Of a stretch of DNA of 64,000 bases, positions 52,501 to 64,000 are shown piece by piece; position 1 is the stretch's first letter; each line of letters starts with the position of its first letter. Made by a program: the position numbers and the translations under genes. The notes beneath the pieces are model-generated. The model searched no databases and was not told the origin of the DNA. It worked only from the letters and a program-made list of their open reading frames with translations. The stretch comes from Pisaster brevispinus (taxonomy: Eukaryota; Echinodermata; Asteroidea; Forcipulatida; Asteriidae), in the NCBI GenBank assembly GCA_023634235.1, contig JAMKCF010000030.1, positions 2,328,760-2,392,759 of the forward strand, written 5' to 3'.

Positions 52501-55500
52501 TGGGTCCGAAGAACAAAAATATTGACAATACCGGCGGTGGTCAAAATTTCAAGATTGTAAAAATAATTCATAGTTTGAGATGTATCAGGAATTTTGTGAG
52601 TTTAGTTATGGGTCCGAAAAACCAAAAAATCGACCATGCCGGCATGGTTCAAATTTCTAGGTTTGGGTTGAAATTTCTTTGGCAATTTTATAGTTTCAAA
52701 TGATACAGAACGGACTCCTGAAGACAGGTTACTGGTGCAGACTGGAAAAATTAATCATAGAATGGGATGTATCGGGAATTTTGTGAGTTAAGTTTTGGGT
52801 CCGAAGAATACAAATATCGACAATACCAGCATGGTCAAAATTTCAAGATTTGGGTTGAAGATTTTTTGGCAATTTTCTGGTTTTAAATGATACAGAATAG
52901 ACTCCTGAAGACAGTTTACTGGTGCAGACTATTAAAATGATGCATAATTTTTCAGATATTGAGAATTTTGTGAGTTTAGTTATGGGTCCCAAAACCCCCA
53001 AAATCATCAAGATTTTTGGTCAAAAATCTTTTGGCAATTTTATGGTTTCAAATGATAGAGCATGGACTCCAGAAGACAGTTTACTGGTACAGACTGGAAA
53101 AATTATGCATAGTTTGTCAGATAATGAAAAAATTTTGAATTTAGTTGTGGGTCCGAAAAAACAAAAAAAATCAACCATGCCGGCCTGGTCAACATTTCAA
53201 GATTTTGGGTCAACAATTTGTAATTTTATGGTTTCAAATGATACAGAATGGACTCCTGAAGACAGTTTTCTGGTGCAGACTGGAAAAATACTTCATGGAA
53301 TGAGATGTACCGGGAATTGTGTGAGTTAAGTTTTGGGTCCGAAGAACAAAAATATTGACAATACCGGCGGTGGTCAAAATTTCAAGATTGTAAAAATAAT
53401 TCATAGTTTGAGATGTATCAGGAATTTTGTGAGTTTAGTTATGGGTCCGAAAAACCAAAAAATCGACCATGCCGGCATGGTTCAAATTTCTAGGTTTGGG
53501 TTGAAATTTCTTTGGCAATTTTATAGTTTCAAATGATACAGAACGGACTCCTGAAGACAGGTTACTGGTGCAGACTGGAAAAATTAATCATAGAATGGGA
53601 TGTATCGGGAATTTTGTGAGTTAAGTTTTGGGTCCGAAGAATAAAAATATCGACAATACCAGCATGGTCAAAATTTCAAGATTTGGGTTGAAGATTTTTT
53701 GGCAATTTTCTGGTTTTAAATGATACAGAATAGACTCCTGAAGACAGTTTACTGGTGCAGACTATTAAAATGATGCATAATTTTTCAGATATTGAGAATT
53801 TTGTGAGTTTAGTTATGGGTCCCAAAACCCCCAAAATCATCAAGATTTTTGGTCAAAAATCTTTTGGCAATTTTATGGTTTCAAATGATAGATCACGGAC
53901 TCCAGAAGACAGTTTACTGGTACAGACTGGAAAAATGATGCATAGTTTGTCAGATAATGAAAAATTTTTGAATTTAGTTGTGGGTCCGAAAAACCAAAAA
54001 ATCAACCATGCCGGCCTGGTCAAAATTTCAAGATTTTGGGTCAACAATTTGTAATTTTATGGTTTCAAATGATACAGAATGGACTCCTGAAGACAGTTTT
54101 CTGGTGCAGACTGGAAAAATACTTCATGGAATGAGATGTACCGGGAATTTTGTGAGTTAAGTTTTGGGTCCGAAGAACAAAAATATTGACAATACCGGCG
54201 GTGGTCAAAATTTCAAGATTGTAAAAATAATTCATAGTTTGAGATGTATCAGGAATTTTGTGAGTTTAGTTATGGGTCCGAAAAACCCAAAAATCGACCA
54301 TGCCGGCATGGTTCATATTTCTAGGTTTGGGTTGAAATTTCTTTGGCAATTTTATAGTTTCAAATGATACAGAACGGACTCCTGAAGACAGGTTACTGGT
54401 GCAGACTGGAAAAATTAATCATAGAATGGGATGTATCGGGAATTTTGTGAGTTAAGTTTTGGGTCCGAAGAATAAAAATATCGACAATACCAGCATGGTC
54501 AAAATTTCAAGATTTGGGTTGAAGATTTTTTGGCAATTTTCTGGTTTTAAATGATACAGAATAGACTCCTGAAGATAGTTTACTGGTGCAGTATTAAAAT
54601 GATGCATAATTTTTCAGATATTGAGAATTTTGTGAGTTTAGTTATGGGTCCCAAAACCCCCCAAATCATCAAGATTTTTGGTCAAAAATCTTTTGGCAAT
54701 TTTATGGTTTCAAATGATAGAGCACGGACTCCAGAAGACAGTTTACTGGTACAGACTAGAAAAATGATGCATAATTTGTCAGATAATGAAAAGTTTTTGA
54801 ATTTAGTTGTGGGTCCGAAAAACCAAAAAATCAACCATGCCGGCCTGGTCAAAATTTCAAGATTTTGGGTCAACAATTTGTAATTTTATGGTTTCAAATG
54901 ATACAGAATGGACTCCTGAAGACAGTTTTCTGGTGCAGACTGGAAAAATACTTCATGGAATGAGATGTACCGGGAATTGTGTGAGTTAAGTTTTGGGTCC
55001 GAAGAACAAAAATATTGACAATACCGGCGGTGGTCAAAATTTCAAGATTGTAAAAATAATTCATAGTTTGAGATGTATCAGGAATTTTGTGAGTTTAGTT
55101 ATGGGTCCGAAAAACCCAAAAATCGACCATGCCGGCATGGTTCAAATTTCTAGGTTTGGGTTGAAATTTCTTTGGCAATTTTATAGTTTCAAATGATACA
55201 GAACGGACTCCTGAAGACAGGTTACTGGTGCAGACTGGAAAAATTAATCATAGAATGGGATGTATCGGGAATTTTGTGAGTTAAGTTTTGGGTCCGAAGA
55301 ATAAAAATATCGACAATACCAGCATGGTCAAAATTTCAAGATTTGGGTTGAAGATTTTTTGGCAATTTTCTGGTTTTAAATGATACAGAATAGACTCCTG
55401 AAGATAGTTTACTGGTGCAGTATTAAAATGATGCATAATTTTTCAGATATTGAGAATTTTGTGAGTTTAGTTATGGGTCCCAAAACCCCCAAAATCATCA

Positions 55501-57075
55501 AGATTTTTGGTCAAAAATCTTTTGGCAATTTTATGGTTTCAAATGATAGAGCACGGACTCCAGAAGACAGTTTACTGGTACAGACTAGAAAAATGATGCA
55601 TAATTTGTCAGATAATGAAAAATTTTTGAATTTAGTTGTGGGTCCGAAAAACCAAAAAATCAACCATGCCGGCCTGGTCAAAATTTCAAGATTTTGGGTC
55701 AACAATTTGTAATTTTATGGTTTCAAATGATACAGAATGGACTCCTGAAGACAGTTTTCTGGTGCAGACTGGAAAAATACTTCATGGAATGAGATGTACC
55801 GGGAATTGTGTGAGTTAAGTTTTGGGTCCGAAGAACAAAAATATTGACAATACCGGCGGTGGTCAAAATTTCAAGATTGTAAAAATAATTCATAGTTTGA
55901 GATGTATCAGGAATTTTGTGAGTTTAGTTATGGGTCCGAAAAACCCAAAAATCGACCATGCCGGCATGGTTCAAATTTCTAGGTTTGGGTTGAATTTTCT
56001 TTGGCAATTTTATAGTTTCAAATGATACAGAACGGACTCCTGAAGACAGGTTACTGGTGCAGACTGGAAAAATTAATCATAGAATGGGATGTATCGGGAA
56101 TTTTGTGAGTTAAGTTTTGGGTCCGAAGAATAAAAATATCGACAATACCAGCATGGTCAAAATTTCAAGATTTGGGTTGAAGATTTTTTGGCAATTTTCT
56201 GGTTTTAAATGATACAGAATAGACTCCTGAAGACAGTTTACTGGTGCAGACTATTAAAATGATGCATAATTTTTCAGATATTGAGAATTTTGTGAGTTTA
56301 GTTATGGGTCCCAAAACCCCCAAAATCATCAAGATTTTTGGTCAAAAATCTTTTGGCAATTTTATGGTTTCAAATGATAGATCACGGACTCCAGAAGACA
56401 GTTTACTGGTACAGACTGGAAAAATGATGCATAGTTTGTCAGATAATGAAAAATTTTTGAATTTAGTTGTGGGTCCGAAAAACAAAAAAATCAACCATGC
56501 CGGCCTGGTCAAAATTTCAAGATTTTGGGTCAACAATTTGTAATTTTATGGTTTCAAATGATACAGAATGGACTCCTGAAGACAGTTTTCTGGTGCAGAC
56601 TGGAAAAATACTTCATGGAATGAGATGTACCGGGAATTGTGTGAGTTAAGTTTTGGGTCCGAAGAACAAAAATATTGACAATACCGGCGGTGGTCAAAAT
56701 TTCAAGATTGTAAAAATAATTCATAGTTTGAGATGTATCAGGAATTTTGTGAGTTTAGTTATGGGTCCGAAAAACCAAAAAATCAACCATGCCGGCATGG
56801 TTCAAATTTCTAGGTTTGGGTTGAAATTTCTTTGGCAATTTTATAGTTTCAAATGATACAGAACGGACTCCTGAAGACAGGTTACTGGTGCAGACTGGAA
56901 AAATTAATCATAGAATGGGATGTATCGGGAATTTTGTGAGTTAAGTTTTGGGTCCGAAGAATAAAAATATCGACAATACCAGCATGGTCAAAATTTCAAG
57001 ATTTGGGTTGAAGATTTTTTGGCAATTTTCTGGTTTTAAATGATACAGAATAGACTCCTGAAGACAGTTTACTGG
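49599..57075 (+). repeat. Higher-order repeat: nine tandem copies of an 831-bp unit
   Basis: The point GTGCAGACTATTAAAATGAT (or its 3-base-shorter form) recurs at 49,599, 50,430, 51,262, 52,093, 52,922, 53,755, 54,586, 55,415, 56,244 and 57,075, a spacing of 829-833 bp. Each unit consists of monomers of about 165 and 184 bp, a 295-bp pair in which one monomer is cut to ~107 bp, and one of 187 bp. Copies are nearly identical, while monomers within a copy differ clearly. Confidence 0.92.
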
Positions 57076-60003
57076 TGCAGACTATTAAAATGATGCATAA
57101 TTTTTCAGATATTGAGAATTTTGTGAGTTATGGGTCCCAAAACCCTAAAATGCATCAAGATTTTTGGTCAAAAATCTTTTGGCAATTTTATGGTTTCAAA
57201 TGATAGAGCACGGACTCCAGAAGACAGTTTACTGGTACAGACTTGAAAATGATGCATAGTTTGTCAGATAATGAAAAATTTTTGAATTTAGTTGTGGGTC
57301 CGAAAAACCAAAAAATCAACAATGCCAGCATGGTCACAATTTCAAGATTTTGAGTCAAAAATCTTTTGGCAATTTTATGGTTTCAAATAATAGAGCACAG
57401 ACTCCAGAAGACAGTTTACTGGTGCAGACTATAAAAATGATGCATAGTTTTTTAGATGATGAGAATTTTGTGTGTTAAGTTATGGGTCTGAAAAACCAAA
57501 AAATCGACCATGCCGGCATGGTCAAAATTTCAAGATTTTGGTTCAAAAAACTTAGGGCAATTTTATGGTTTCAAATGATACAGAACGGACTCCTGAAGAC
57601 AGGTTACTGGTGCAGACTGGAAAAATAAATCATAGAATGGGATGTATCGAGAATTTTGTGAGTTTAGTTACGGGTCCGAAAAAATCGACCATGCCTGCAT
57701 GGTCAAAATTTCAAGATTTGGGTCAATTTTTATGATTTTAAACGATATAGAACAGACTTCTGAAGACAGTTTACTGGTTCAGACTTGAAAAATAATTTAT
57801 AGTATGAGATGTATCAGGAATTTTGTAAGTTTATAGTTATGTGTCCGAAAAACCAAAAAAAGTGACCATACCGGCATGGTCAAAATTTCAAGATTTTGGG
57901 TCAAAATTCTTTTGGCAATTTTATGGTTTCAAATGATAGAGCACGGACTCCTGAAGACAGTTTACTGGTAATGACTGGAAAAAAGATGCATAGTTTGTCA
58001 GATATTGAGCATTTTGTGAGTTTAGTTATGTGTCCGAAAAACCAAAAAATTGACCATGCCGGCATGGTCAAAATTTCATGATTTGAGGTCAAAATTCTTT
58101 GCGAATTTTATGGTTTCAAATGTTAGAGCACAGACTCCAGAAGACAGTTTACTGGTGCAGACTATAAAAATGATGCATAGTTTGTCAGATTTTGAGAATT
58201 TTGTGAGTTTAGTTATGGGTCCGAAAAACCAAAAAAACGACCATGCCGGCATGGTCAAAATTTCAAGATTTGGGTTGACAATTTTTTGGCAATTTTATTG
58301 TTTCAAATGATTGATCACGGACTCCTGAAGACAGTTTACTGGTGCAGACTGGAAAAATAACTCAAAGTATGAGATGTATCAGGAATTTTGTGAGTTAGTT
58401 ATGGGTTCGAAAAACCAAAAAATCGACCATGCCGGCATGGTCACAATTTCAAGATTTTGGGTCAAAAATCTTTTGGCAATTTTATGGTTTCAAGTGATAG
58501 AGCACAGACTCCTGAAGACAGTTTACTGGTGCAGACTGGAAAAATAACTCAAAGTATGAGATGTATCAGGAATTTTGTGAGTTAGTTATGGGTTCGAAAA
58601 ACCAAAAAATCGACCATGCCGGCATGGTCACAATTTCAAGATTTTGGGTCAAAAATCTTTTGGCAATTTTATGGTTTCAAGTGATAGAGCACAGACTCCT
58701 GAAGATAGTTTACTGGTGCAATCTGGAAAAATGATGCATAGTTTGTCAGATAATGAGAATTCTGTGAGTTTATTTATGTGTCCGAAAAACCAAAAAATTG
58801 ACCATGCCGGCATGGTCAAAATTTCAAGATTTTGGGTCAAATTTTGTTTGACAATTTTGTGGTTTCAAATGATAGAGCACTGACTCCTGAAGACCGTTTA
58901 CTGGTGCAATCTCGAAAAATGATGCATAGTTTGTCAGATAAGAAGAATTTTATGAGTTTAGTTATGGGTACGAAAAACCAAAAAATCGACCATGCCGGCA
59001 TGGTCAAATTTTCATGATTTGAGATCAAAATTCTTTCGAATTTTATGGTTTCAAATGATTGAGCATGGACTCCAGAAGACAGTTTACTGGTGCAGACTAT
59101 AAAAATGATGCATAGTTTGTCAGATATTGAGAATTTTGTGAGTTTAGTTATGGGTCCGAAAAACCAAAAAACCGACCATGCCGGCATGGTCAAAATTTCA
59201 AGATTTGGGTTGACAATTTTTTGGCAATTTTATGGTTTCAAATGATTGATCACGGACTCCTGAAGACAGTTTACTGGTGCAGACTGGAAAAATAACTTAA
59301 AGTATGAGATGTATCAGGAATTTTGTGAGTTTAGTTATGGGTCCGAAAAACCAAAAAATCGACCATGCCGGCATGGTCACAATTTCAAGATTTTGGGTCA
59401 AAATTCTTTTGGCAATTTTATGGTTTCAAATGATAGAGCACAGACTCCTGAAGACAGTTTACTGGTGATGACTAGAAAAAAGATGCATAGTTTGTCAGAT
59501 AATGAGAATTTTATGAGTTTAGTTATGGGTCCTTAAAACCAAAAAATAGACCATGCCGGAATGGTCAAAATTTCAAGATTTTGGGTCAAAAATCTTTTGG
59601 CAATTTTATGGTTTCAAATGATAGAGCACGGACTCCTGAAGACCGTTTACTGGTGCAATCTCGAAAAATGATGCATAGTTTGTCAGATAAGAAGAATTTT
59701 ATGAGTTTAGTTATGGGTACGAAAAACCAAAAAATCGACCATGCCGGCATGGTCAAATTTTCATGATTTGAGATCAAAATTCTTTCGAATTTTATGGTTT
59801 CAAATGATTGAGCATGGACTCCAGAAGACAGTTTACTGGTACAGACTATAAAAGTGATGCATAGTTTGTCAGATATTGAGAATTTTGTGAGTTTAGTTAT
59901 GGGTCCGAAAAACCAAAAAACCGACCAAGATTTGGGTTGACAATTTTTTGGCAATTTTATGGTTTCAAATGATACAGAATAGACTCCTGAAGATAGTTTA
60001 CTG
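57076..60003 (+). repeat. Monomeric (non-HOR) satellite
   Basis: Monomers here are diverged from each other, mostly keep the perfect palindrome (e.g. 57,506-57,523), and show no 831-bp period. Local two-monomer duplications exist (58,370-58,500 against 58,550-58,690). Confidence 0.85.
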
Positions 60004-60617
60004 GTGCAGACTATTAAAATGATGCATAATTTTTCAGATATTGAGAATTTTGTGAGTTTAGTTATGGGTCCCAAAACCCCCAAAATCATCAAGATTTTTG
60101 GTCAAAAATCTTTTGGCAATTTTATGGTTTCAAATGATAGAGCACGGACTCCAGAAGACAGTTTACTGGTACAGACTGGAAAAATGATGCATAGTTTGTC
60201 AGATAATGAAAAATTTTTGAATTTAGTTGTGGGTCCGAAAAACCAAAAAATCAACCATGCTGGTCTGGTCAAAATTTCAAGATTTTGGGTCAACAATTTG
60301 TAATTTTATGGTTTCAAATGACACAGAATGGACTCCTGAAGACAGTTTTCTGGTGCAGACTGGAAAAATACTTCATGGAATGAGATGTACCGGGAATTGT
60401 GTGAGTTAAGTTTTGGGTCCGAAGAACAAAAATATTGACAATACCGGCGGTGGTCAAAATTTCAAGATTGTAAAAATAATTCATAGTTTGAGATGTATCA
60501 GTAATTTTGTGAGTTTAGTTATGGGTCCGAAAAACCAAAAAATCGACCATGCCGGCATGGTTCAAATTTCTAGGTTTGGGTTGAAATTTCTTTGGCAATT
60601 TTATAGTTTCAAATGAT
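60004..60617 (+). repeat. Single higher-order-repeat copy inside monomeric satellite
   Basis: From GTGCAGACTATTAAAATGAT at 60,004 the sequence follows the 49.6-57 kb HOR almost base for base, including the truncated monomer, until about 60,617, then returns to monomeric sequence. Confidence 0.85.
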
Positions 60618-63600
60618 AGAGCACGGACTCCTGAAGACAGTTTACTGGTGATGACTGGAAAAAAGATGCATAGTTTGTCAGATATTGAGAATTTTGTGAG
60701 TTTAGTTATGTGTCCGAAAAACCAAAAAATTGACCATGCCGGCATGGTCAAAATTTCAAGATTTTTTGTCAAATTTTGTATGGCAATGTTATGGTTTCAA
60801 ATGATAGAGCACAGAATCCAGAAGATAGTTTACTGGTGCAGACATAAAAATGATGCATAGTTTGTCAGATGATGAGAATTTTTTGAGTTTAATTATGGGT
60901 CCGAAAAACCAAAAAATCTTTTGGCAATTTTATGGTTTCAAATGATAGAGCACAGACTCCTGAAGACCGTTTACTGGTGTAATTTGGAAAAATGATGCAT
61001 AGTTTGTCAGATAATGAGAATTTTATGAGTTTAATTATGGGTCCGAAAAACCAAAAAATCTTTTGGCAATTTTATTGTTTCAAATGATAGAGCACGGACT
61101 CCTGAAGACCGTTTACTGGTGCAATTTGGAAAAATGATGCATAGTTTGTCAGATAATGAGAATTTTATGAGTTTAATTATGGGTCCGAAAAACCAAAAAA
61201 TCGACCATGCCGGCATGGTCAAAATTTCAAGATTTTGGGTCAAAAATCTTTTGGCAGTTTTATGGTTTCAAATGATAGAGCACTGACTTCTGAAGACCGT
61301 TTACTGGTGCAATCTCGAAAAATGATGCATAGTTTGTCAGATAAGAAGAATTTTGTGAGTTTAGTTATGGGTCCGAAAAACCAAAAATTGAACCATGCCG
61401 GCATGGTCAAATTTTCATGATTTGAGATCAAAATTCTTTGCGAATTTTATGGTTTCAAATGATTGAGCATGGACTCCAGAAGACAGTTTACTGGTGCAGA
61501 CTATAAAAATGATGCATAGTTTGTCAGATATTGAGAATTTTGTGAGTTTAGTTATGGGTCCAAAAAACAAAAAAACCGACCATGCCGGCATGGTCACAAT
61601 TTCAAGATTTTGGGTCAAAATTCTTTTGGCAATTTTATGGTTTCAAATGATAGAGCACGGACTCCTGAAGACAGTTTACTGGTGATGACTGGAAAAAAGA
61701 TGCATAGTTTGTCAGATATTGAGAATTTTGCCGGCATGGTCACAATTTCAAGATTTTGGGTCAAAATTCTTTTGGCAATTTTATGGTTTCAAATGATAGA
61801 GCACAGACTCCTGAAGACAGTTTACTGGTGGTGACTAGAAAAAAGATGCATAGTTTGTCAGATAATGAGAATTTTATGAGTTTAGTTATGGGTCCGAAAA
61901 TCCAAAAAATAGACCATGCCGGAATGGTAAAAATTTCAAGATTTTGGGTCAAAATTCTTTTGGCAATTTTATGGTTTCAAATGATAGAGCACGGACTCCT
62001 GAAGACCGTTTACTGGTGATATCTGGAAAAATGATGCATAGTTTGTCAGATAATGAGAATTTTATGAGTTTAGTTATGGGTCCGAAAAACAAAAAAATCG
62101 ACCATGCCGGCATGGTGAAATTTTCATGACTTGAGATCAAAATTCTTTGCGAATTTTATGGTTTCAAATGATAGAGCACGGACTCCAGAAGACAGTTTAC
62201 TGGTGCAGACTATAAAAATGATGCATAGTTTGTCAGATATTGAGAATTTTATGAGTTTAGTTATGGGTCAGAAAAACCAAAAAATCGACCATGCCAGCAT
62301 GGTCAAAATTTCAAGATTTTGGGTCAAAAATTTTTGGCAGTTTTATGGTTTCAAATGATAGAGCACTGACTCCTGAAGACCGTTTACTGGTGCAATCTCG
62401 AAAAATGATGCATAGTTTGTCAGATAAGAAGAATTTTGTGAGTTTAGTTATGGGTCCGAAAAACCAAAAAATCGACCATGCCGGCATGGTCAAAATTTCA
62501 AGATTTTGGGTCAAAATTCTTTTGGCAATTTTATGGTTTCAAATGATAGAGCAAGGACTCCTGAAGACAGTTTACTGGTGATGACTGGAAAAAAGATGCA
62601 AAGTTTGTCAGATATTGAGAATTTTATGAGTTTAGTTATGTGTCCGAAAAACCAAAAAATTGACCATGCCGGCATGGTCAAAATACAATTTTTTGGTAAT
62701 TTTGTGGTTTTAAATGATATAGAACGGACTCCTGAAGACAGTTTACCTGTGGAGACTGGAAAAATAACTCAAAGTATGAGATGTATCAGGAATTTTGTGA
62801 GTTTAGTTATGGGTCCGAAAAACCAAAAAATCGACCATGCCAGCATGGTCACAATTTCAAGATTTTGGGTCAAAAATCTTTTGGCAATTTTATGGTTTCA
62901 AATGATAGAGCACAGACTCCTGAAGACAGTTTACTGGTGCAGACTTTAAAAATGATGCATAGTTTGTCAGATATTGAGAATTTATTGAGTTTAGTTATGG
63001 GTCCGAAAAACCAAAAAATTGACCATGCCGGCATGGTCAAAATTTCAAGATTTTTTGTCAAATTTTGTTTGGCAATTATATGGTTTCAAATGATAGAGCA
63101 CAGACTCCAGAAGATAGTTTACTGGTGCAGACATAAAAATGATGCATAGTTTGTCAGATAATGAGAATTTTATGAGTTTAGTTATGGGTCAGAAAAACCA
63201 AAAAATCGACCATGCCAGCATGGTCAAAATTTCAAGATTTTGGGTCAAAAATTTTTGGCAGTTTTATGGTTTCAAATGATAGAGCACTGACTCCTGAAGA
63301 CCGTTTACTGGTGCAATCTCGAAAAATGATGCATAGTTTGTCAGATAAGAAGAATTTTGTGAGTTTAGTTATGGGTCCGAAAAACCAAAAAATCGACCAT
63401 GCCGGCCATGGTCAAATTTTCATGATTTGAGATCAAAATTCTTTGCGAATTTTATGGTTTCAAATGATTGAGCACGGACTCCAAAAGACAGTTTACTCTA
63501 GCAGACTATAAAAATGATGCATAGTTTGTCAGATATTGAGAATTTTGTGAGTTTAGTTATGGGTCCGAAAAACCAAAAAACCGACCATGCCGGCATGGTC

Positions 63601-64000
63601 AAAATTTCAAGATTTGGGTTGACAATTTTTTGGCAATTTTATTGTTTCAAATGATTGATCACGGACTCCTGAAGACAGTTTACTGGTGCAGACTGGAAAA
63701 ATAACTCAAAGTATGAGATGTATCAGGAATTTTGTGAGTTTAGTTATGGGTCCGAAAAACCAAAAAATCGACCATGTCGGCATGGTCACAATTTCAAGAT
63801 TTTGGGTCAAAATTCTTTTGGCAATTTTATGGTTTCAAATGATAGAGCACGGACTCCTGAAGACAGTTTACTGGTGCAGACATAAAAATGATGCATAGTT
63901 TGTCAGATGATGCGAATTTTGTGAGTTTAGTTATGGGTCCGAAAAAACAAAAAATAGACCATGCCGACATGGTCAAAATTTCAAGATTTTGGGTCAAAAA

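Larger units (their letters stand above)
48905..64000 (+). repeat. Satellite array, ~188-bp monomer, runs off the window
   Basis: The monomer contains TGGCAATTTTATGGTTTCAA, ATGATAGAGCACGGACTCCT, GAAGACAGTTTACTGGTGCA, GATGCATAGTTTGTCAGATA, GTGAGTTTAGTTATGGGTCC and an 18-bp palindrome GACCATGCCGGCATGGTC. Spacing of equivalent points is 188 bp, for example 61,756 to 61,944. Many short ORFs appear on both strands in register with the repeat; they are products of periodicity, not genes. All monomers are on the same strand. More than 15 kb is visible. Confidence 0.95.

Noticed and set aside
57506..57523. p53-response-element reading of the satellite palindrome
   Set aside because: CATG half-sites are present, but the spacing and flanks do not fit the two-decamer consensus.
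49599..63898. Dozens of 60-168 codon ORFs on both strands (e.g. MGPKNKNIDNTGGGQ, MLTQNLEILTRPAW)
   Set aside because: They recur with the satellite period in several frames and both strands. They are artefacts of repetition, not a protein family.

Overview
This window is nuclear DNA from a metazoan, most likely a marine invertebrate deuterostome; an echinoderm such as a sea star is my best guess. The evidence is split genes with GT/AG introns, exons recognisable as CTR9 (a Paf1-complex TPR protein) and CUB domains, and a dense mixture of RLE-type and other non-LTR retrotransposons, tRNA-derived SINEs, piggyBac and hAT-like elements, long fold-back elements and satellite DNA. Almost no long ORF here is a bona fide intact gene. 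Most coding sequence is short exons or relics, many with frameshifts or in-frame stops.

Layout. 1-2.7 kb: 3' ends of two non-LTR retrotransposons, one with a restriction-like endonuclease on the minus strand. 3.3-5.3 kb: the C-terminal exons of CTR9 on the plus strand. 5.3-13 kb: CUB-domain exons and introns (copy A), invaded by a non-autonomous piggyBac element at a TTAA site, a fold-back element and an internally deleted LINE. 13.2-14.1 kb: a diverged ~215-bp repeat. 15.2-18.8 kb: a nested tandem duplication of a unit with an exon-like core. 18.95-20.66 kb: a 12-bp minisatellite of two unit types arranged in alternating blocks. 20.7-25.4 kb: a second, rearranged copy (B) of the CUB segment with a larger fold-back element. 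25.5-26.6 kb: a SINE and a MITE. 27.5-30.0 kb: a THAP-domain first exon on plus and, on minus, a broken gene of an unrecognised family split by a 332-bp transposon. 31.85-41.73 kb: ten CTR9 TPR exons in normal order. 41.85-44.28 kb: a 385-bp tandem repeat with nested insertions. 45.36-45.75 kb: two satellite monomers in reverse orientation. 46.4-48.6 kb: two exons of an unrecognised gene with LINE fragments between them. 48.9-64.0 kb (continuing beyond the window): a ~188-bp satellite, partly organised as an 831-bp higher-order repeat.

How it fits together. The CTR9 exons are out of order: the tail lies 26 kb upstream of the TPR body on the same strand, and the exons that should join them are missing. 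This suggests a tandem-duplication boundary, a rearrangement or a misassembly. The damaged exons, segmental duplications, nested transposons and large satellite resemble pericentromeric DNA, but that is inference. Family identities rest on recalled conserved motifs; no database search was possible.
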